Positions 37,655 through 47,325 of a DNA stretch of 64,000 nucleotides are shown piece after piece; within the stretch, counting starts at the first letter, position 1; each line of letters begins with the position of its first letter. A program made the position numbers and the translations under genes. Where the stretch lies: positions 16,877 to 80,876 of the forward strand of contig NZ_JAAVUT010000023.1 of assembly GCF_018449575.1 (NCBI RefSeq), written 5' to 3'. The notes below the pieces were generated by a model. It saw nothing but the letters and a program-made list of their open reading frames with translations, did not search any database and was not told the origin of the DNA. Source of the stretch: Sodalis sp. dw_96 (lineage in GTDB: Bacteria > Pseudomonadota > Gammaproteobacteria > Enterobacterales > Enterobacteriaceae).

Positions 37655-38242
37655 TCAGGCAAAAAAAGCGGGAATCACATCAGGATCGGTAACATACACC
37701 GTTTGCAGGCCGACTATTTTCGCCCCGGCGATATTATCGGCATTATCGTCGAAGAAAATCGCCTCCGGCGCGGTTACACCCTCCTGCTCCAGCACATAAC
37801 GATAAATAGCCGGATCGGGTTTGCGCATGCCCAAATCCTGCGACAAATAGAGTTTATCCACACTTTGCTGTATTTCGGGGTATTGGCTCGGCCAATAACT
37901 GCAATGCAGTCGGTTGGTATTGGATAAAACCACCACCCGATGGCCCTTTTGCCGCAAAGCCCGGATGATATCGATGACCTCGGTGCGGACACCGGCGAAT
38001 ATCGCCTGCCAGCCGGTGGTGAATTGTTCGAAGCTCAGTGCGATGCCCAGTTCGGCGCAAATCTTGGCGGCAAAGGCTTCATCGGTAATGTCGCCCCGCT
38101 CATGCTGTTCGAACGCCTCGCCCATGACGAACTTCTTTTTCAGGATGGCCAACGGAACGCCGCTTAGCTTGCTCCAGACGCCCAGTACCCGGCCGAAATC
38201 GATGTTGATAACGACATTGCCTAAATCAAAGATATAAAGCAT
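37655..38242 (-). CDS. yihX: HAD-family phosphatase YihX (alpha-glucose-1-phosphatase type)
   Basis: A 195-aa haloacid-dehalogenase-type phosphatase; E. coli YihX hydrolyses alpha-D-glucose 1-phosphate. Visible HAD motifs are FDLGNVV at the N-terminus (motif I), VVLSNTNR (motif II), a lysine in GMRKPD and FFDDNADN (motif IV). The start at 38242 (MLYIFDLGN) is preceded by GGAGG and matches E. coli. 66 bp upstream of yihY in the same direction. Confidence 0.93.
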   Translation of the reverse strand: MLYIFDLGNVVINIDFGRVLGVWSKLSGVPLAILKKKFVMGEAFEQHERGDITDEAFAAKICAELGIALSFEQFTTGWQAIFAGVRTEVIDIIRALRQKGHRVVVLSNTNRLHCSYWPSQYPEIQQSVDKLYLSQDLGMRKPDPAIYRYVLEQEGVTAPEAIFFDDNADNIAGAKIVGLQTVYVTDPDVIPAFFA

Positions 38243-38414
38243 GGCTCCCTCCCTTATCTGCATGGTGTTCTCACTGTAGCGGGAAATAATCCAACTGAAC
38301 AGTAATCAACATACATTACGACGTGATGGAGGCTGAGGGAACGGTACCAGGCTTGTCATTGGATGCATCAATTGGGGGACGGGTCGAGGAAGCGTCATTG
38401 TGATTATCTATGTC

Positions 38415-38442
38415 ATGGCCTGCCGCATTGGCAGCAGGCCAT
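38415..38442. terminator. Hairpin after deoX
   Basis: ATGGCCTGC (38415-38423) pairs exactly with GCAGGCCAT (38434-38442), loop 10 nt, 20 bp beyond the deoX stop. A T-run is weak on either strand, so this is a probable mRNA 3'-end hairpin rather than a textbook terminator. Confidence 0.45.
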
Positions 38443-38462
38443 TTAGCGCTTCTTTTATACCC

Positions 38463-39482
38463 TTAGCCGTCGAGGCCGGTGACCACGGTGAATTCCCGCG
38501 TTGCCCCCGCGGCCAGATCGATAAGGGTGCCGGCCTGGCGCGCCGCGATATGCCCCTCGGGACGGCAGGTTCCCGGCAGGATAAACGCCGCCACTTTCTG
38601 GTCGCCGTTATACAGGATCCAGCGGGTCGCGTAATTGAACTGTGAGCTGGAAAACCGAGTAACAAAGCGCGGTCCCGCGTTAGGCCCCTGCATAAAGAAT
38701 TCCGGCCGCGGGGTGTATTGCGCCAGGTTATCGGCGAAAAAGACGATTTCCGGATCGTAGAACTGCGGCTGATCCAATCTACCGAACGCCGAGGAATTTC
38801 CCGCCAGGGTGGCGGTATAGTCCAGCCATTGCGGCGTGGGATGCACATGGCCGGGAATGGAAGTGCGCAGTGAAAACGCCTCATCGGGTATATTCTGGCT
38901 AAAGGCGGCCCCCGGCAGATAGGCGTAATTCATATGGCACATATACTGTAGCGGCATCGCCACGCTGGCAAGATTGGTCACCACCATGGTAATGGTCATC
39001 AGCGTTTCTCCGGCCGCCAGCCTGACCGAAGGGGACGCCAGATAATGATGGCCGAATCCCTTGACGTATTCATACTCACCCCCCAGGGCGACGCTGTCGC
39101 CATCCAGCAGCAAATAGGCGCGGTCCATCGGCGCACAGGGCATTTCACCATGCAGGGGATGCAGGTCTTCGGGGGACGGACAACCGTTGCTCAGCAGGCC
39201 GGAATGGAACGCGAAGCAGCCATAGGTATCCACCACCGACTCGCCCCGCTTCGGCTCGGTAAAGGGATTGGACATTTTTAAGTCATGACCGTCGAACTGC
39301 GCATCCCAGATCATCTGGCCGTAAAAAGGCAACAGGGTGACAAAACCGCGGCTGTTGCGTAGGGTCACCGCTTCAATGCCGGAACGATATTTGAATAACG
39401 TAACGCTGAGCTCGGCGCTTTCCAGTAGACAAACCGGCAGTTCGCTGAACTGATTGCGCTGAAGATGAATGACGGCGGACAT
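38463..39482 (-). CDS. deoX: Aldose-1-epimerase-like DUF4432 protein (DeoX)
   Basis: A 339-aa protein of the DUF4432/aldose-epimerase-like family, with conserved stretches such as LPFYGQMIWDAQFDG, DTYGCFAFHSG, LHGEMPCAPMD and YMCHMNYAYLPGA. In Salmonella the deoxyribose operon deoK-deoP-deoX encodes such a protein, whose role (perhaps mutarotation of deoxyribose) is not settled. Third gene of the same leftward arrangement here, 17 bp after deoP. The name is by operon position plus family. Confidence 0.82.
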   Translation of the reverse strand: MSAVIHLQRNQFSELPVCLLESAELSVTLFKYRSGIEAVTLRNSRGFVTLLPFYGQMIWDAQFDGHDLKMSNPFTEPKRGESVVDTYGCFAFHSGLLSNGCPSPEDLHPLHGEMPCAPMDRAYLLLDGDSVALGGEYEYVKGFGHHYLASPSVRLAAGETLMTITMVVTNLASVAMPLQYMCHMNYAYLPGAAFSQNIPDEAFSLRTSIPGHVHPTPQWLDYTATLAGNSSAFGRLDQPQFYDPEIVFFADNLAQYTPRPEFFMQGPNAGPRFVTRFSSSQFNYATRWILYNGDQKVAAFILPGTCRPEGHIAARQAGTLIDLAAGATREFTVVTGLDG

Positions 39483-39499
39483 AATCGTTTCTCCTGCGG

Positions 39500-40834
39500 T
39501 TAAAGTTTGTTATCCATGACTGAACGGGCGGGATCGGCCAGCGGTTGATGGTTGCGCAATTCACCCCAGAAATAGAATCCCACGTAGGCGAAACACAGCA
39601 GGGAGACGCTGAACGCCTGTTTCATCGACCCCAAATGGTCGGAAACAAATCCCTGGATGGCCGGCACCACGGCGGCGCCGACGATGGCCATCACGATAAT
39701 CGCCCCGGCCACTTCGGTATATTTGTTATCCACGGTATCCAGCGTACCGGCGTAAATGGTGGCCCAGCAGGGTCCGAACAAGACGCTGACAAACACCGCG
39801 GCATACACGGCGGTAAAATTCGGCACCATGACGACATAGGCCAGAGTCGCTACCCCCAATATGGAATAGGCGATCAGGACTTTTTGCGGCATAAAACGCG
39901 TCATCAGGAAATTGGCGATAAATTTACCGGCGAAGAAGCACATGAAGCTGTAAATCATGAAGTTGGACGCGTCCCGTTCATTGGCCGCCCCCAGGTTCAA
40001 CGCCAGACGAATGGTAAACGACCATACCGCCACCTGCATCCCCACATAGAGGAACTGGGCGATAATGCCTTTTCTGAAGCGGGCATTGCCGGCCAGATAA
40101 CGCAGGGTTTCACCCATACCCGGCGCCGTGGTTTTATGCTTATCCGCTTGGGGCTTGCACTGGGGATAGCGGGTAATGGCGAACAAAACCAATACCACCA
40201 CCAGCACAATGATCAGGTACTTATAGGGTTCCAGGGTGAGTTCCAGCATATTCAGGCGGAATTGGTGCCCCTGTTCCGGCGTCATGGCGGCCAATTGGCG
40301 GCTCAGGCTGTCCCCCTGCTGGAAAACCAGATATTTGCCCAGAACAATGCCCATTAACGCGCCGATGGGGTAAAAGGTCTGGCTGATGTTCAGCCGCAAC
40401 GTCGCATAGTCGCGATGACCGATCATCGAACTGTAGGTATTGGCCGCGGTTTCCAAAAAGCTCAGGCCGATGGCGATGGCGAAAATCGCCGCCAGGAACA
40501 TGGTGTAGGTGGCCATATGCGATGCGGGATAGAACAGGACGCAGCCGATGATATACAGCGACAGGCCCGACATAATGGCCACTTTGTAGCTGGTTTTGCG
40601 AATCACCATCGAGGCCGGAATCGCAATCAGGAAGTAACCGCCGTAAAACGCGCTTTGTACCAGCGCGCTGGCGAAATCGCTTAAGGCAAACACCGTTTTG
40701 AATTGGGTTATCAAGATATCGTTTAAACTGGCCGCGCAACCCCATAAAGGAAACAGGCAGGACAACAGGATAAACTGAAACAGCGGTGTTTTATTCAGAT
40801 AGCCGTCAGGCATTTGTACCGTATTGTGGTGCAT
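39500..40834 (-). CDS. deoP: Deoxyribose permease (FucP-like MFS)
   Basis: A 444-aa major facilitator resembling the L-fucose/proton symporter FucP, with conserved FLLFPLWGCAASLNDIL-like helix 1 region and FLETAANTYSSMIGHRDYATLRLNISQTFYPIGALMG segment. As in Salmonella deoP it lies between deoK and deoX. The start at 40834 has AGGA eight bases upstream and comes 4 bp after the deoK stop, so the longer frame that runs into deoK is rejected. Confidence 0.87.
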   Translation of the reverse strand: MHHNTVQMPDGYLNKTPLFQFILLSCLFPLWGCAASLNDILITQFKTVFALSDFASALVQSAFYGGYFLIAIPASMVIRKTSYKVAIMSGLSLYIIGCVLFYPASHMATYTMFLAAIFAIAIGLSFLETAANTYSSMIGHRDYATLRLNISQTFYPIGALMGIVLGKYLVFQQGDSLSRQLAAMTPEQGHQFRLNMLELTLEPYKYLIIVLVVVLVLFAITRYPQCKPQADKHKTTAPGMGETLRYLAGNARFRKGIIAQFLYVGMQVAVWSFTIRLALNLGAANERDASNFMIYSFMCFFAGKFIANFLMTRFMPQKVLIAYSILGVATLAYVVMVPNFTAVYAAVFVSVLFGPCWATIYAGTLDTVDNKYTEVAGAIIVMAIVGAAVVPAIQGFVSDHLGSMKQAFSVSLLCFAYVGFYFWGELRNHQPLADPARSVMDNKL

Positions 40835-40838
40835 GATG

Positions 40839-41765
40839 TTATTCCTGATGTAAGGTGGCAAGGAAATCATGAAACTGGGCGGCATCGGCATAGGAGCGCT
40901 GGGTGCCCTTGCCCTGGACGCTGTATGCGGCATAGGCCGAGGCATATTTCATGGCGTGTTTCACATCGCCGTCGCCGACGTAGTAATGGGCAAAACAGCC
41001 GATAAAGGCATCCCCCGCGCCGCTGGTATCCACGGCGCGTACCGGTACCGCATCCACCCGGTGGACGCTGTCGCCCGTCAGCCACATCGAGCCGCGATGC
41101 CCCATGGTGATGATCAGGTTTTTCAGTCCCCGGGAGAGTAAAGAACGGCCGGCGGCAAGGATATTCGCTTCGCTGTCCACCGCCATGCCGGTGAGGATCT
41201 CCAGCTCCGTTTCATTGGGCATAAAAAAATCGCACTGGCAGGCATAAGCGATATCCAGCTCGCGGCTGGCCGGCGCCGGATTAAGAATCACCGGCACATG
41301 AAGCTGCCGGGCGACGTCAATGGCGTGATACACCGTCGCCAACGGGATTTCCAATTGCAGGATAATCAGCTTGCAGGCCTTAAGCCGTTCCGCCGCCCGG
41401 TCGATATCCGCCGCCGCCAGATGGTTATTGGCGCCTTTGATGATCAGGATGCGATTATGTGAATCCCGATCAACAAAAATCGGCGCCACCCCGCTGGACA
41501 CCCCCTGAACCTTTTCCACATAACGGGTATCGACGTCGTACCGACGCAGATTTTTGATCGTATTGTCGGCGAACAGGTCGTCTCCGACCTTGCTGACCAT
41601 CATCACGCCGGCACCCAGTTTGGCCGCCGCCACCGCCTGGTTGGCACCTTTACCACCGCAACCTATCTCAAAATCCGGGGCTTCAAGCGTCTCCCCCGTT
41701 TTCGGCATCTCGGTGATATAGGTAATCAGATCCACCATGTTGGAACCAATAACCGCTATATCCAT
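40839..41765 (-). CDS. deoK: Deoxyribokinase (PfkB/ribokinase family)
   Basis: Phosphorylates 2-deoxyribose to deoxyribose 5-phosphate, the substrate of DeoC. The 308-aa product has the ribokinase motif GCGGKGANQAVAAAKLG near residue 36, the NPAPA loop and the catalytic signature DTSGAGDAFIGCF (about residues 243-255). Ribokinase is the main alternative, but the neighbours deoP, deoX, deoC and deoR make deoxyribokinase the better call. First gene of the leftward arm, divergent from deoC. Confidence 0.88.
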   Translation of the reverse strand: MDIAVIGSNMVDLITYITEMPKTGETLEAPDFEIGCGGKGANQAVAAAKLGAGVMMVSKVGDDLFADNTIKNLRRYDVDTRYVEKVQGVSSGVAPIFVDRDSHNRILIIKGANNHLAAADIDRAAERLKACKLIILQLEIPLATVYHAIDVARQLHVPVILNPAPASRELDIAYACQCDFFMPNETELEILTGMAVDSEANILAAGRSLLSRGLKNLIITMGHRGSMWLTGDSVHRVDAVPVRAVDTSGAGDAFIGCFAHYYVGDGDVKHAMKYASAYAAYSVQGKGTQRSYADAAQFHDFLATLHQE

Positions 41766-41800
41766 TGTCTTTCGCCCTCTGATGTTTTCATAGCATTCAA

Positions 41801-41816
41801 TGTTACTATGCTAACA
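41801..41816. promoter_or_regulatory. DeoR operator (palindrome 1)
   Basis: TGTTACTATGCTAACA: the arms TGTTA and TAACA and the 16-bp length match the E. coli DeoR operator TGTTAGAATTCTAACA; the flanking bases extend the symmetry to 20 bp (41799-41818). Lies 36 bp upstream of the deoK start, on the deoK side of the divergent promoter region. Confidence 0.8.
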
Positions 41817-41830
41817 TTAGCAATGCATAA

Positions 41831-41843
41831 ATGTTAATAACAT
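41831..41843. promoter_or_regulatory. DeoR-like half-site palindrome 2
   Basis: ATGTTAATAACAT, a 13-bp palindrome with the same TGTTA/TAACA arms but a shorter spacer than palindrome 1. Could be a weaker repressor site. Confidence 0.5.
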
Positions 41844-41856
41844 GACATCTATCACA
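41841..41856. promoter_or_regulatory. CRP-like site in the deo divergent region
   Basis: CATGA-N6-TCACA, against the consensus TGTGA-N6-TCACA: the right half is perfect and the left matches at three of five bases. Enteric deo genes are activated by cAMP-CRP, so a site here is expected. Confidence 0.5.
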
Positions 41857-41905
41857 TCTCATGAGAAAAATTTATGGGACAAACGGCTATATAACGGTGT
41901 TATTT

Positions 41906-41930
41906 AATGTTATTATTTTCACATTAACAT
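41906..41930. promoter_or_regulatory. DeoR-like site near deoC
   Basis: AATGTTA (41906-41912) and TTAACAT (41924-41930) form an inverted pair 23 bp before the deoC start codon. The spacer is longer than in palindrome 1; it may pair with that site for DNA looping, as known for E. coli DeoR. Confidence 0.5.
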
Positions 41931-41952
41931 CTTCCCTAACGAGGACGCAGTA

Positions 41953-42630
41953 ATGACCAAAACTGAAATCGACTTCCCACGTTATATCGATCACACCTTA
42001 CTGGCGATGGATGCCACCGAAGCGCAAATCGCCACCTTATGCGACGAAGCGAAGCAATATGGCTTTTATGCGGTCTGCGTTAACTCCGGTTATGTGCCGT
42101 TTGCCGCCGATGCGCTGCGGGGAACCGAAGTAAAAGTATGTTCGGTGGTCGGTTTCCCCCTGGGAGCCGGCCTAACCGCCGCCAAGGCTTTTGAAGCAAA
42201 AGCGGCCATTGAAGCCGGGGCCGGTGAAATCGATATGGTGATAAATGTCGGCTGGCTGAAAAGCGGTAAAATCGATGCGGTAACCGCTGATATACGGGCG
42301 GTGCACCAGGTTTGCGCCGCCATACCATTGAAGGTAATATTGGAAACCTGCCTGTTGAGCGAACAGCAAATCGTGCAAGTTTGCCAGATTTGTCGCGAAC
42401 TTAAGGTGGCTTTTGTAAAAACGTCCACGGGTTTCAGCACCGGCGGAGCCCGGGAGCAGGACGTCAAACTGATGCGGCAGACCGTGGGTTCGGAAGTGGG
42501 CGTCAAGGCATCCGGCGCGGTTCGCGATCGCCTGACCGCACAAACCATGATCCTGGCCGGAGCCACCCGTATCGGCACCAGTTCCGGGGTGAGCATTGTG
42601 ACGGGCGCGGCGCCCAGCGGAAAATATTGA
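41953..42630 (+). CDS. deoC: Deoxyribose-phosphate aldolase
   Basis: Cleaves 2-deoxyribose 5-phosphate to acetaldehyde and glyceraldehyde 3-phosphate. The 225-aa enzyme has the Schiff-base lysine in FVKTSTGF (K156), the second lysine in VGVKASGAV (K185) and an aspartate in [10 protein letters not shown] (D94). GAGGA lies eight bases before the ATG. It is split from deoABD and paired with deoR here, dedicated to free deoxyribose. Confidence 0.95.
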   Translation: MTKTEIDFPRYIDHTLLAMDATEAQIATLCDEAKQYGFYAVCVNSGYVPFAADALRGTEVKVCSVVGFPLGAGLTAAKAFEAKAAIEAGAGEIDMVINVGWLKSGKIDAVTADIRAVHQVCAAIPLKVILETCLLSEQQIVQVCQICRELKVAFVKTSTGFSTGGAREQDVKLMRQTVGSEVGVKASGAVRDRLTAQTMILAGATRIGTSSGVSIVTGAAPSGKY

Positions 42631-42675
42631 CCGATTAATCCGACGGACATTGGATGACTTGACGCAGGGTAAATT

Positions 42676-43449
42676 ATGGAAACGCGGCGCGAAGACAGGA
42701 TCAACAAGCTGGTACAAGCTTTAAAGCGGGAAGATAAAATTCATCTGAAAGATGCCGCCGTCCTGTTGGGTGTATCGGAAATGACCATCCGCCGCGATCT
42801 GAGCGCCGAGCATGCACAGGTGGTTCTGCTGGGGGGATATGTCGTCAACGATCCTAAAAACAGCTCGGTCACCCACTATTTTGTGTCGGACCAAAAAGCC
42901 AAGCACGTTAAAGAAAAAAGTATTGCCGGCCGTCTGGCGGCCCAGATGATTGAAAAAGACGACACGGTGTTTTTCGATTGCGGAACCACTACGCCGTTCA
43001 TTATTGACGCAATCAGTCAGGATCTGGCTTTTACCGCTGTTTGTTATTCCCTCAATACGTTCTTGGCGCTGCAGGATTTGCCCAACTGCAAGGTCATCCT
43101 GTGCGGCGGTGAATTTCACCCGGCCAACTGCATCTTCACCCCGCTGACCCAATATTCCATTTTGGATAATATCTGCCCCGACAAGGCGTTTATTTCCGCC
43201 GCAGGGATAGATATCCATAACGGCGCCACCTGCTTTAATTTTGATGAACTCACCATGAAGCATCGCGCGTTATCCCTATCGCAACAAGGGATTCTGGTGG
43301 CCGATCGCAGCAAGTTCGACAATATCAAACCCGCCTGCATCGGTGCCCTGACCCTGTTCGATACCCTGATTACCGATGAGTCACCCCCGCGCAAATTCCA
43401 CGACTACTGCCAGCAGCACAATATCGCCTTGGTCTATCAACCGGACTGA
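42676..43449 (+). CDS. deoR: DeoR-family repressor of deoxyribose genes
   Basis: A 257-aa repressor with an N-terminal helix-turn-helix (HLKDAAVLLGVSEMTIRRDL, about residues 22-41) and a C-terminal sugar-phosphate-sensing domain (FFDCGTTTPFIIDA; NTFLALQDLPNCKVILCGGEF). It matches E. coli DeoR closely along its length. 45 bp after deoC, in operon with it. Deoxyribose 5-phosphate is the expected inducer. The Salmonella counterpart in such loci is called DeoQ. Confidence 0.92.
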   Translation: METRREDRINKLVQALKREDKIHLKDAAVLLGVSEMTIRRDLSAEHAQVVLLGGYVVNDPKNSSVTHYFVSDQKAKHVKEKSIAGRLAAQMIEKDDTVFFDCGTTTPFIIDAISQDLAFTAVCYSLNTFLALQDLPNCKVILCGGEFHPANCIFTPLTQYSILDNICPDKAFISAAGIDIHNGATCFNFDELTMKHRALSLSQQGILVADRSKFDNIKPACIGALTLFDTLITDESPPRKFHDYCQQHNIALVYQPD

Positions 43450-43527
43450 GCGCCACACGGCACGCTGGGCCCGCCAACGACGAAGCTGAACCGAACGTGT
43501 TCAAGGGAGAGCGCACAAATTTTTCGA

Positions 43528-43559
43528 CAAAAAAATACCGGTCCATCTACATGGACCGG
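43528..43559 (-). terminator. Rho-independent terminator of typA
   Basis: Perfect 9-bp stem CCGGTCCAT (43538-43546) with ATGGACCGG (43551-43559). On the minus strand it is followed by TATTTTTTT, placing it as the terminator of the leftward typA gene, 26 bp after its stop. Confidence 0.9.
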
Positions 43560-43584
43560 CATCTAGCATTGACGAGCGGAAAAA

Positions 43585-45408
43585 TCAGCCTTCTTTACTG
43601 GAACGATTGGCACGCTTACGATCGTTTTCGGTCAAACCACGTTTACGCAACCGGATGGAATGGGGGGTCACTTCCACCAGTTCATCATCATCGATAAATT
43701 CCAGCGCCTGCTCCAACGACAGCGTGATCGCCGTCACCAGCGTGGTGGCTTCATCGGTCCCTGAAGCGCGCATGTTGGTTAACTTCTTGCCGGTCAGGCA
43801 GTTGACGGTCAAATCATTGGAACGGGTATGAATACCGATAATCTGGCCTTCATAGACTTCCGCCCCATGGCCCAGGAACAGGCGACCGCGATCCTGCAGG
43901 CTGTAAAGGGCATAAGCCACCGCTTTACCCTGACCGTTTGAAATCATCACGCCGTTCTGCCGCTGACCGATTTCACCCGGACGCACATCGTCATAATGAC
44001 TGAACGAGGAATAAAGCAGGCCGGTGCCGGAGGTCATGGTCAGGAACTCGGTACGAAAACCAATCAGTCCCCGGCTTGGGATAATGTAATCGAGACGGAT
44101 ACGACCCTTGCCGTCCGGCAGCATATCGCGCATCTCGCCTTTACGCATGCCCATCGCTTCCATCACCGGGCCCTGGTTCTTCTCTTCAATATCCAGGGTA
44201 ACCTGTTCGAACGGCTCCTGTTTTTTACCATCAACGGTACGGTAGATAACTTTCGGACGGGAAACGCCGATTTCAAAACCTTCACGGCGCATATTCTCGA
44301 TCAGCACCGAAAGATGCAGCTCGCCGCGGCCCGATACCAGGAAGGTATCCGGGTCTTCGGTTTCTTCAACCCGCAGCGCCACATTATGCACCAGCTCTTT
44401 GTTCAGGCGTTCCAGGATCTGGCGCGACGTCACATACTTGCCTTCTTTGCCGCAGAACGGCGAGGTGTTAACCCCAAAGGACATGGAGACGGTGGGTTCG
44501 TCGACGGTCAACGGCGGCAGCGCTTCAACCTGGGCCGGATCGCAGATGGTGTCGGAGATATTCAGCTCTCCCAGACCGGTCAGGGCGATGATATCCCCCG
44601 CTTCCGCCAGTTTGGACTCGATACGCTGCAGGCCCATATGGCCCAGCACCTGGCCCACTTTGCCGTTGCGACGCTTGCCTTCGTGGTCGATGATAGTCAC
44701 TGCCTGGTTCGGTTTGACCGAACCGCGTTTGATACGGCCGATACCGATAACGCCGACATAACTGTTGTAATCGAGCTGGGAGATTTGCATCTGGAACGCA
44801 CCGTCGCTATCGACGTTGGGCGCTTCGACATTCTTCACGATCGACTCGAACAGCGGCGTCATATCATCGGCCATATTTTCATGTTCATAGCCGGCGACCC
44901 CGTTTAACGCGGAGGCATATATGATCGGAAAATCCAGTTGCTCATCGGTTGCGCCGAGGTTCACAAATAAATCGAACACCTGATCCACTACCCAATCCGG
45001 GCGGGCGCCGGGCCGGTCTACTTTGTTGATGACCACAATAGGTTTCAGCCCGTAAGCAAACGCTTTCTGGGTAACGAAACGGGTTTGCGGCATGGGCCCG
45101 TCCATGGCGTCCACCAGCAGCAGCACCGAGTCCACCATGGACATGACGCGCTCGACCTCACCGCCGAAATCGGCATGTCCGGGGGTATCAACGATATTGA
45201 TACGGTACTCGTGCCAATTGATAGCGGTGTTTTTCGCGAGGATGGTAATTCCCCGTTCTTTCTCCAAATCGTTGGAGTCCATCACGCGTTCGGTGGCGTC
45301 ATTGCGGTCACCCAATGTTCCGGATTGTTGCAACAGCTTATCGACCAGGGTGGTTTTCCCATGGTCGACGTGCGCGATGATGGCGATGTTACGCAAATTT
45401 TCGATCAC
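43585..45408 (-). CDS. typA: Ribosome-associated GTPase TypA/BipA
   Basis: Translation-factor-like GTPase that acts in 50S assembly, cold and stress adaptation. The 607-aa product has the G1 motif AHVDHGKTT at residues 11-19, the switch region [14 protein letters not shown] (G3), NKVDRPGA (G4) and the C-terminal domains unique to BipA ([13 protein letters not shown]). Divergent from glnA, as in E. coli. Confidence 0.97.
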   Translation of the reverse strand: MIENLRNIAIIAHVDHGKTTLVDKLLQQSGTLGDRNDATERVMDSNDLEKERGITILAKNTAINWHEYRINIVDTPGHADFGGEVERVMSMVDSVLLLVDAMDGPMPQTRFVTQKAFAYGLKPIVVINKVDRPGARPDWVVDQVFDLFVNLGATDEQLDFPIIYASALNGVAGYEHENMADDMTPLFESIVKNVEAPNVDSDGAFQMQISQLDYNSYVGVIGIGRIKRGSVKPNQAVTIIDHEGKRRNGKVGQVLGHMGLQRIESKLAEAGDIIALTGLGELNISDTICDPAQVEALPPLTVDEPTVSMSFGVNTSPFCGKEGKYVTSRQILERLNKELVHNVALRVEETEDPDTFLVSGRGELHLSVLIENMRREGFEIGVSRPKVIYRTVDGKKQEPFEQVTLDIEEKNQGPVMEAMGMRKGEMRDMLPDGKGRIRLDYIIPSRGLIGFRTEFLTMTSGTGLLYSSFSHYDDVRPGEIGQRQNGVMISNGQGKAVAYALYSLQDRGRLFLGHGAEVYEGQIIGIHTRSNDLTVNCLTGKKLTNMRASGTDEATTLVTAITLSLEQALEFIDDDELVEVTPHSIRLRKRGLTENDRKRANRSSKEG

Positions 45409-45556
45409 AACTTTGCCTCAGGCATTAGAAATAGCGCGTTATTGTACACGTAATAGGCGAGGGACTAAACAAGATCGCGCTGTTCTCTGCATTTGCGTCA
45501 TTTTCAGCGCCTTGTCATCCCTTTATCAGTGCAATGTTTCAACTATTCGCATACAT

Positions 45557-45572
45557 TGCACCAAAATAGTGC
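45557..45572. promoter_or_regulatory. NtrC (GlnG) site 1 of glnA
   Basis: TGCACCAAAATAGTGC, a strong match to the NtrC palindrome. Its centre lies about 140 bp before the predicted sigma-54 start point, the same distance as enhancer site 1 of E. coli glnA. Confidence 0.88.
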
Positions 45573-45588
45573 CCACCCAGCGCACAAA

Positions 45589-45604
45589 TGCACTAAAATA
45601 GCAC
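45589..45604. promoter_or_regulatory. NtrC (GlnG) site 2 of glnA
   Basis: TGCACTAAAATAGCAC, centred about 108 bp before the sigma-54 start, matching the position of the second strong E. coli NtrC enhancer. A further half-site TGGTGCA lies at 45618-45624. Confidence 0.75.
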
Positions 45605-45678
45605 TATCCCCCCAATCTGGTGCAGCTCGGTAGCCGGTAAAAGGCCGCAATCCGGCGCCTCACATAATTTTAGCAATG

Positions 45679-45695
45679 TTGGCACAGTTTTAGCT
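45679..45695 (+). promoter_or_regulatory. Sigma-54 promoter of glnA (glnAp2)
   Basis: TTGGCACAGTTTTAGCT: the -24 GG (45681-45682) and -12 GC (45693-45694) are correctly spaced. It differs little from E. coli glnAp2. Transcription should begin near 45705. Confidence 0.9.
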
Positions 45696-45775
45696 TTAGT
45701 CTAGTTAAGTTTAAAATATCCAATCGATTCGATTTCGTTCCACGACGACAATGGCACATCCGGGAGAATATAAGT

Positions 45776-47185
45776 ATGTCCGCTGAACACGTTTTGACGA
45801 TGCTAAAAGAACACGAAGTCAAATTCGTCGACTTGCGTTTCACTGATACGAAAGGGAAAGAACAGCACGTCACCATACCCGCCCACGAGGTGGATGAGGA
45901 TTTTTTTGACGACGGTAAAATGTTTGACGGCTCTTCAATTGGCGGCTGGAAAGGCATCAACGAATCAGACATGGTGCTGATGCCCGATGCAAGCACCGCG
46001 ATGCTTGACCCGTTCTATGAAGAAACCACCCTGATCATCCGCTGCGATATCCTCGAACCGGCAACCATGCAGGGTTACGATCGCGATCCGCGCTCCATCG
46101 CCAAACGCGCTGAAGAATTTCTGAAGACCTCCGGCATTGCCGATACGGTTTTTTTCGGCCCTGAACCTGAATTCTTCCTGTTCGACGACGTTCGTTTCGG
46201 TTCGTCCATCTCCGGTTCCCATGTTGCCATCGACGACGTCGAGGCAGCCTGGAATTCCGACAAGGTTATCGAAGGCGGTAACAAAGGCCACCGTCCGGGC
46301 ATCAAAGGCGGATATTTCCCGGTTCCTCCCGTGGATTCATCGCAGGATTTGCGTTCAGCCATGTGTCTGACCCTGGAAGAAATGGGTCTGGTGGTTGAAG
46401 CGCATCACCATGAAGTTGCTACCGCGGGCCAGAACGAAATTGCCACCCGTTTTAACACCCTGGTGAAAAAAGCCGACGAAATCCAAATCTATAAATATGT
46501 CGTGCACAACGTCGCCCATGCCTTCGGCAAAACCGCGACCTTCATGCCGAAACCGATTTTCGGCGATAACGGCTCGGGTATGCATTGCCATATGTCTTTA
46601 AGCAAAGACGGCAACAACCTGTTCTCCGGCGACAAGTACGGCGGTCTGTCAGAAACGGCGCTGTTCTACATCGGCGGCGTGATCAAGCATGCAAAAGCCA
46701 TTAATGCGCTGACCAACCCGACCACCAACTCCTACAAACGTCTGGTCCCGGGATATGAAGCACCGGTTATGCTGGCTTACTCCGCCCGCAACCGTTCCGC
46801 ATCCATCCGTATTCCGGTATCGCCGAGCCCGAAAGGACGCCGTATCGAAGTGCGTTTCCCGGATCCGGCAGCCAATCCTTATCTGGCCTTCGCCGCGCTG
46901 CTGATGGCCGGCCTGGACGGCGTCATCAACAAGATTCATCCCGGCGATGCCATGGACAAAAATTTGTACGATTTGCCGCCGGAAGAAGCCAAAGAAATTC
47001 CGCAAGTGTGTGGTTCGCTGGACGAAGCCCTGGCTTCCCTTAGCGCCGATCGCGAGTTCCTGACCCGCGGCGGCGTCTTCACCGACGACACCATCGATGC
47101 TTATATCGAGCTGCGCACGGAAGAAGTTGACCGCATTCGCATGACGCCGCACCCGGTGGAATTCGAGCTGTATTACAGCGTTTAA
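45776..47185 (+). CDS. glnA: Glutamine synthetase
   Basis: ATP-dependent synthesis of glutamine from glutamate and ammonia; dodecameric class I-beta enzyme. The 469-aa product has the beta-grasp N-terminus, the catalytic [16 protein letters not shown] segment, [10 protein letters not shown], the ATP-binding [11 protein letters not shown] and the adenylylation tyrosine in NLYDLPPEE. First gene of glnA-glnL-glnG, driven by the sigma-54/NtrC promoter above and closed by a terminator that allows partial read-through. Confidence 0.98.
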   Translation: MSAEHVLTMLKEHEVKFVDLRFTDTKGKEQHVTIPAHEVDEDFFDDGKMFDGSSIGGWKGINESDMVLMPDASTAMLDPFYEETTLIIRCDILEPATMQGYDRDPRSIAKRAEEFLKTSGIADTVFFGPEPEFFLFDDVRFGSSISGSHVAIDDVEAAWNSDKVIEGGNKGHRPGIKGGYFPVPPVDSSQDLRSAMCLTLEEMGLVVEAHHHEVATAGQNEIATRFNTLVKKADEIQIYKYVVHNVAHAFGKTATFMPKPIFGDNGSGMHCHMSLSKDGNNLFSGDKYGGLSETALFYIGGVIKHAKAINALTNPTTNSYKRLVPGYEAPVMLAYSARNRSASIRIPVSPSPKGRRIEVRFPDPAANPYLAFAALLMAGLDGVINKIHPGDAMDKNLYDLPPEEAKEIPQVCGSLDEALASLSADREFLTRGGVFTDDTIDAYIELRTEEVDRIRMTPHPVEFELYYSV

Positions 47186-47219
47186 TTACATTGTGTTTTT
47201 TGTTGCCGTGGAAACTTTC

Positions 47220-47245
47220 AGCCCATCTTCGGATGGGCTTTTTTC
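47220..47245 (+). terminator. Terminator between glnA and glnL
   Basis: Stem AGCCCATC (47220-47227) with GATGGGCT (47232-47239), tetraloop TTCG, followed by a T-run. Limits read-through so that NtrB and NtrC are made at lower levels than glutamine synthetase. Confidence 0.9.
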
Positions 47246-47296
47246 TCCAGCAAACCTTGCGCGTAGCCATGCGCAAAATTATCTAATGGACTAAAA

Positions 47297-47312
47297 TGCA
47301 CTAGAATAGTGC
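47297..47312. promoter_or_regulatory. NtrC site at the glnL promoter
   Basis: TGCACTAGAATAGTGC, a near-perfect NtrC palindrome 13 bp before the glnL start. In E. coli NtrC represses glnLp from a site in the same place. Confidence 0.85.
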
Positions 47313-47325
47313 GGGAGACTGCTTT

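Noticed and set aside
43996..44907. 303-codon plus-strand frame opposite typA
   Set aside because: Antisense shadow of typA; no Shine-Dalgarno or protein-family features.
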